Below, in pieces: positions 4,203-5,275 of a stretch of DNA of 5,275 nucleotides. The stretch's first letter is position 1; every line of letters starts with the position of its first letter. Made by a program: the position numbers and the translations under genes. A model generated the notes under the pieces. It was not told the origin of the DNA. It searched no databases and saw only the letters and a program-made list of their open reading frames with translations. This stretch comes from Thermoplasmata archaeon (GTDB taxonomy: Archaea > Thermoplasmatota > Thermoplasmata > Thermoplasmatales > Thermoplasmataceae), in contig JAKAUD010000013.1 in NCBI GenBank assembly GCA_021827885.1, positions 1 through 5,275 of the forward strand. Reading direction: 5' to 3'.

Positions 4203-4367
4203 TCACAGATCTCCCAATGTCTCTTCTAACTTTTGCATTGCCCTTTCTTCAATTTGATAAGCAAAATTCTTGGCTTCCTCCAGTGATTTTGCATTCTTGA
4301 TCTTCCTTGCAAGCCTAAGGCTGCTCTTGATATATCCGTTGAGGAATTCCAGGTCAAACTTATTCAT
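4203..4367 (-). CDS. Small helical protein of unknown function
   Basis: 54 residues: MNKFDLEFLNGYIKSSLRLA and on to RKIKNAKSLEEAKNFAYQIE, ending AMQKLEETLGDL. It is almost entirely alpha-helix-forming and rich in Lys, Glu and Leu, with heptad-like hydrophobic spacing (two helices split near residues 26-29), so a helical hairpin or coiled coil is likely. There is no membrane segment and no cysteine. AAGGAAGGAATG before the ATG gives only a weak purine-rich ribosome site. The stop lies 64 bases upstream of the DUF1828/1829 start on the same strand, so it may be the first gene of that unit. Codon use and composition look coding rather than random, but the short length leaves some doubt, and no family is recognised. 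A small partner or antitoxin for the next gene is a possibility only. Confidence 0.65.
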   Translation of the reverse strand: MNKFDLEFLNGYIKSSLRLARKIKNAKSLEEAKNFAYQIEERAMQKLEETLGDL

Positions 4368-4510
4368 AGTTTCATTCCTTCCTTTCCATTAGATCTGTGT
4401 GAAGTACATTGCTTGTTTATGACAGCGCAGGAGTTTATCTGCTCTGATTCGATTTGATTCCGCTTTCTTTCATCCGTATATTTTAGTTTTTTTGTTCGAT
4501 GCCCTAATTT

Positions 4511-4533
4511 AGGTAGGTATAATTGACCTGCCT
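4511..4533. repeat. Inverted repeat, 8-base arms with 7-base loop
   Basis: AGGTAGGT, loop ATAATTG, ACCTGCCT. In plus-strand RNA all eight positions pair (one G-U) and TTTT follows just downstream, which looks terminator-like although no plus-strand gene ends nearby. On the minus strand there is one A-C mismatch. It could instead be an operator just below the minus-strand start point predicted from 4555-4566. Confidence 0.45.
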
Positions 4534-4554
4534 GTTTTAATGCGTGTCTTAAAT

Positions 4555-4566
4555 CTTTTATAAATT
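4555..4566 (-). promoter_or_regulatory. TATA-like element possibly driving the 54-residue protein and DUF1828/1829 genes
   Basis: The minus strand reads AATTTATAAAAG, a strong archaeal box A. Transcription would start near 4535, next to the inverted repeat at 4511-4533, leaving a leader of about 165 bases before the ATG at 4367. The element is nearly symmetric (CTTTTATAAATT on the plus strand), so direction is uncertain. Confidence 0.35.
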
Positions 4567-4644
4567 AACTGTGAATATAAATATTTGATAAAACGGGTTA
4601 TTATGAGGATATTATTCCATGGCCTTCTTTTTCTCCCATTTACT

Positions 4645-5148
4645 TCACCTGTGTTCATGGAGCTTTTTAGTCATCTCCTCATCTGTCATTACCCATTTAA
4701 CCCCTACAACTTTATCCATGGCATAATCCCACTCTTTTAGTGGGATTAACCAGCCGTTTGTGTATTTCGAATTGGAGTATATCGTATATGGTTCGGTGAT
4801 ACTTCCTACTTCTTTATCTCCTATGTTTAGTGGCTGTTCAATATCTACCTTCCCTGTTTTTATCCTTGAGCCGCCTCTTTCAGCGAATATTAAAGTTTGG
4901 TGACCATGTTGTGCAATCAGGTCATCAATTGTAGGGATTAAATCCCTATCATATTTCATTGAACTTTTCCAATTAAGTGGTATTTCCACATTACCACTCA
5001 TGACTCTGAAGCCGGGAGCTAAATCAGCCAACCTAAGGTCTTCTATATTTTGAGCAACAGATCCATCGTCTCTCCACTGGTACTTATTCTTTCCAATTCT
5101 TATTAATTTTGAACTCACCTCTTGGTAAGTGAGATTTTCTTCCCCCAA
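4645..5148 (-). CDS. Hypothetical protein starting at TTG
   Basis: 167 residues, not recognised. It is hydrophilic and mixed alpha/beta with many beta-prone stretches: IRIGKNKYQWRDDGS near the N-terminus, DLAPGFRVMSGNVEIPLNW at about 42-60, TLIFAERGGSRIKTG around 85-98, then EVGSITEPYTIYS and GWLIPLKEWDYAMDKVVGVK, ending in a charged helix (TDEEMTKKLHEHR). It has no signal peptide, membrane segment or cysteines. The TTG start (5146-5148) is well supported because GGGGGAGGTG lies six bases upstream and two in-frame TAA stops immediately precede it. Those two TAA codons include the stop of the upstream gene, so the two form an operon with a one-codon gap. A structural or accessory protein of a mobile element is conceivable, but nothing shows it. 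Confidence 0.78.
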   Translation of the reverse strand: MGEENLTYQEVSSKLIRIGKNKYQWRDDGSVAQNIEDLRLADLAPGFRVMSGNVEIPLNWKSSMKYDRDLIPTIDDLIAQHGHQTLIFAERGGSRIKTGKVDIEQPLNIGDKEVGSITEPYTIYSNSKYTNGWLIPLKEWDYAMDKVVGVKWVMTDEEMTKKLHEHR

Positions 5149-5151
5149 TTA

Positions 5152-5275
5152 TTACACCTCCCCCGTGTCTCTATCTATTGCTGGGCTCTCTTTAGGGGCC
5201 TTTGTTTTTTGCATTATACGAAAGGTCATTGCATCCCCTAGCATCAGGGTAATGACCTGATCCGGGGTTAGGGAT
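5152..5275 (-). CDS. C-terminal end of a hypothetical gene cut by the window
   Basis: Forty codons plus a stop (TAA at 5152-5154) are visible; the gene enters from the right edge. The visible tail reads SLTPDQVITLMLGDAMTFRI, then MQKTKAPKESPAIDRDTGEV. The first part looks like one amphipathic helix and the last 20 residues are a charged, Pro-containing and probably disordered tail. The final GAG GTG codons form the ribosome site (GGGGGAGGTG) for the downstream 167-residue gene, a configuration also used in the leftward operon at 1-1869. The frame is uninterrupted to the window edge. Family cannot be judged from this fragment. Confidence 0.6.
   Translation of the reverse strand, partial: SLTPDQVITLMLGDAMTFRIMQKTKAPKESPAIDRDTGEV

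Larger units (their letters stand above)
4368..4644. other. 277-base AT-rich intergenic region
   Basis: No convincing gene is visible on either strand. It holds a plus-strand T-run (4487-4496 area), a hairpin at 4511-4533, and a strong TATA-like element at 4555-4566. Short minus-strand frames of 5-12 codons begin at several ATGs, but only the one at 4637-4639 has a ribosome site. I see no tRNA-like or riboswitch-like pattern. Confidence 0.6.

Noticed and set aside
4034..4300. 88-codon plus-strand frame
   Set aside because: It is antisense to the start of DUF1828/1829 and to the 54-residue gene, both of which have better coding evidence.
4420..4480. Possible tRNA or structured RNA
   Set aside because: There is no T-loop consensus, no acceptor pairing and no plausible cloverleaf; only weak local pairing.
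1..5275. CRISPR array, insertion sequence ends or integrase attachment site
   Set aside because: No regularly spaced direct repeats, terminal inverted repeats, transposase or integrase motifs, or tRNA gene were seen in the window.

Overview
The window looks like an accessory region of an archaeal genome, most plausibly euryarchaeal; a Thermoplasmata-like host is only a weak guess. The evidence is the mix of TATA-type promoters, leaderless or nearly leaderless first genes, strong GGAGGT/GGTGAT ribosome binding sites inside tightly packed operons, and a crowd of very small archaeal-style DNA-binding proteins. Base composition is AT-rich. No rRNA, tRNA, CRISPR array, transposase or integrase is visible. 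The content (tiny regulators, a C2H2-like zinc finger, small membrane proteins, a DUF5131/phage Gp37-Gp68 protein) resembles an integrated virus or plasmid remnant.

Left part (1-1869, minus strand): a compact, translationally coupled operon of six genes reading right to left: a 50-residue ribbon-helix-helix (RHH) protein, a two-helix membrane protein, a C2H2-like zinc-finger protein, a second two-helix membrane protein, a DUF5131 protein with a Cx6CxxC motif, and a third two-helix membrane protein cut by the window edge. Every junction overlaps or abuts, and most carry a textbook Shine-Dalgarno sequence inside the upstream gene.

Middle (1870-2438): a regulatory hub. A plus-strand RHH gene (1978-2133) diverges from the left operon across a 108-base gap holding three CATATATG-like elements spaced by near-whole helical turns. 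A 56-residue AbrB-type protein (2153-2323, minus) converges on that RHH gene. It diverges from the next module across a 115-base gap holding two TACC-N6-GGTA palindromes. A 17-base stop/start junction is repeated exactly twice and approximately a third time in this half of the window.

Right-centre (2439-4367): a plus-strand pair made of a winged-helix plus RHH fusion regulator and a DUF6978-like protein. It meets, tail to tail with a 9-base overlap, a minus-strand DUF1828/DUF1829 protein that is preceded by a 54-residue helical protein. This is the best candidate for an undescribed self-regulated (toxin-antitoxin or defence-like) module, but the function is inference.

Right end (4368-5275): a 277-base AT-rich gap with a hairpin and a strong TATA box, then two unrecognised minus-strand genes, a 167-residue protein starting at TTG and the last 40 residues of a gene entering from the right.
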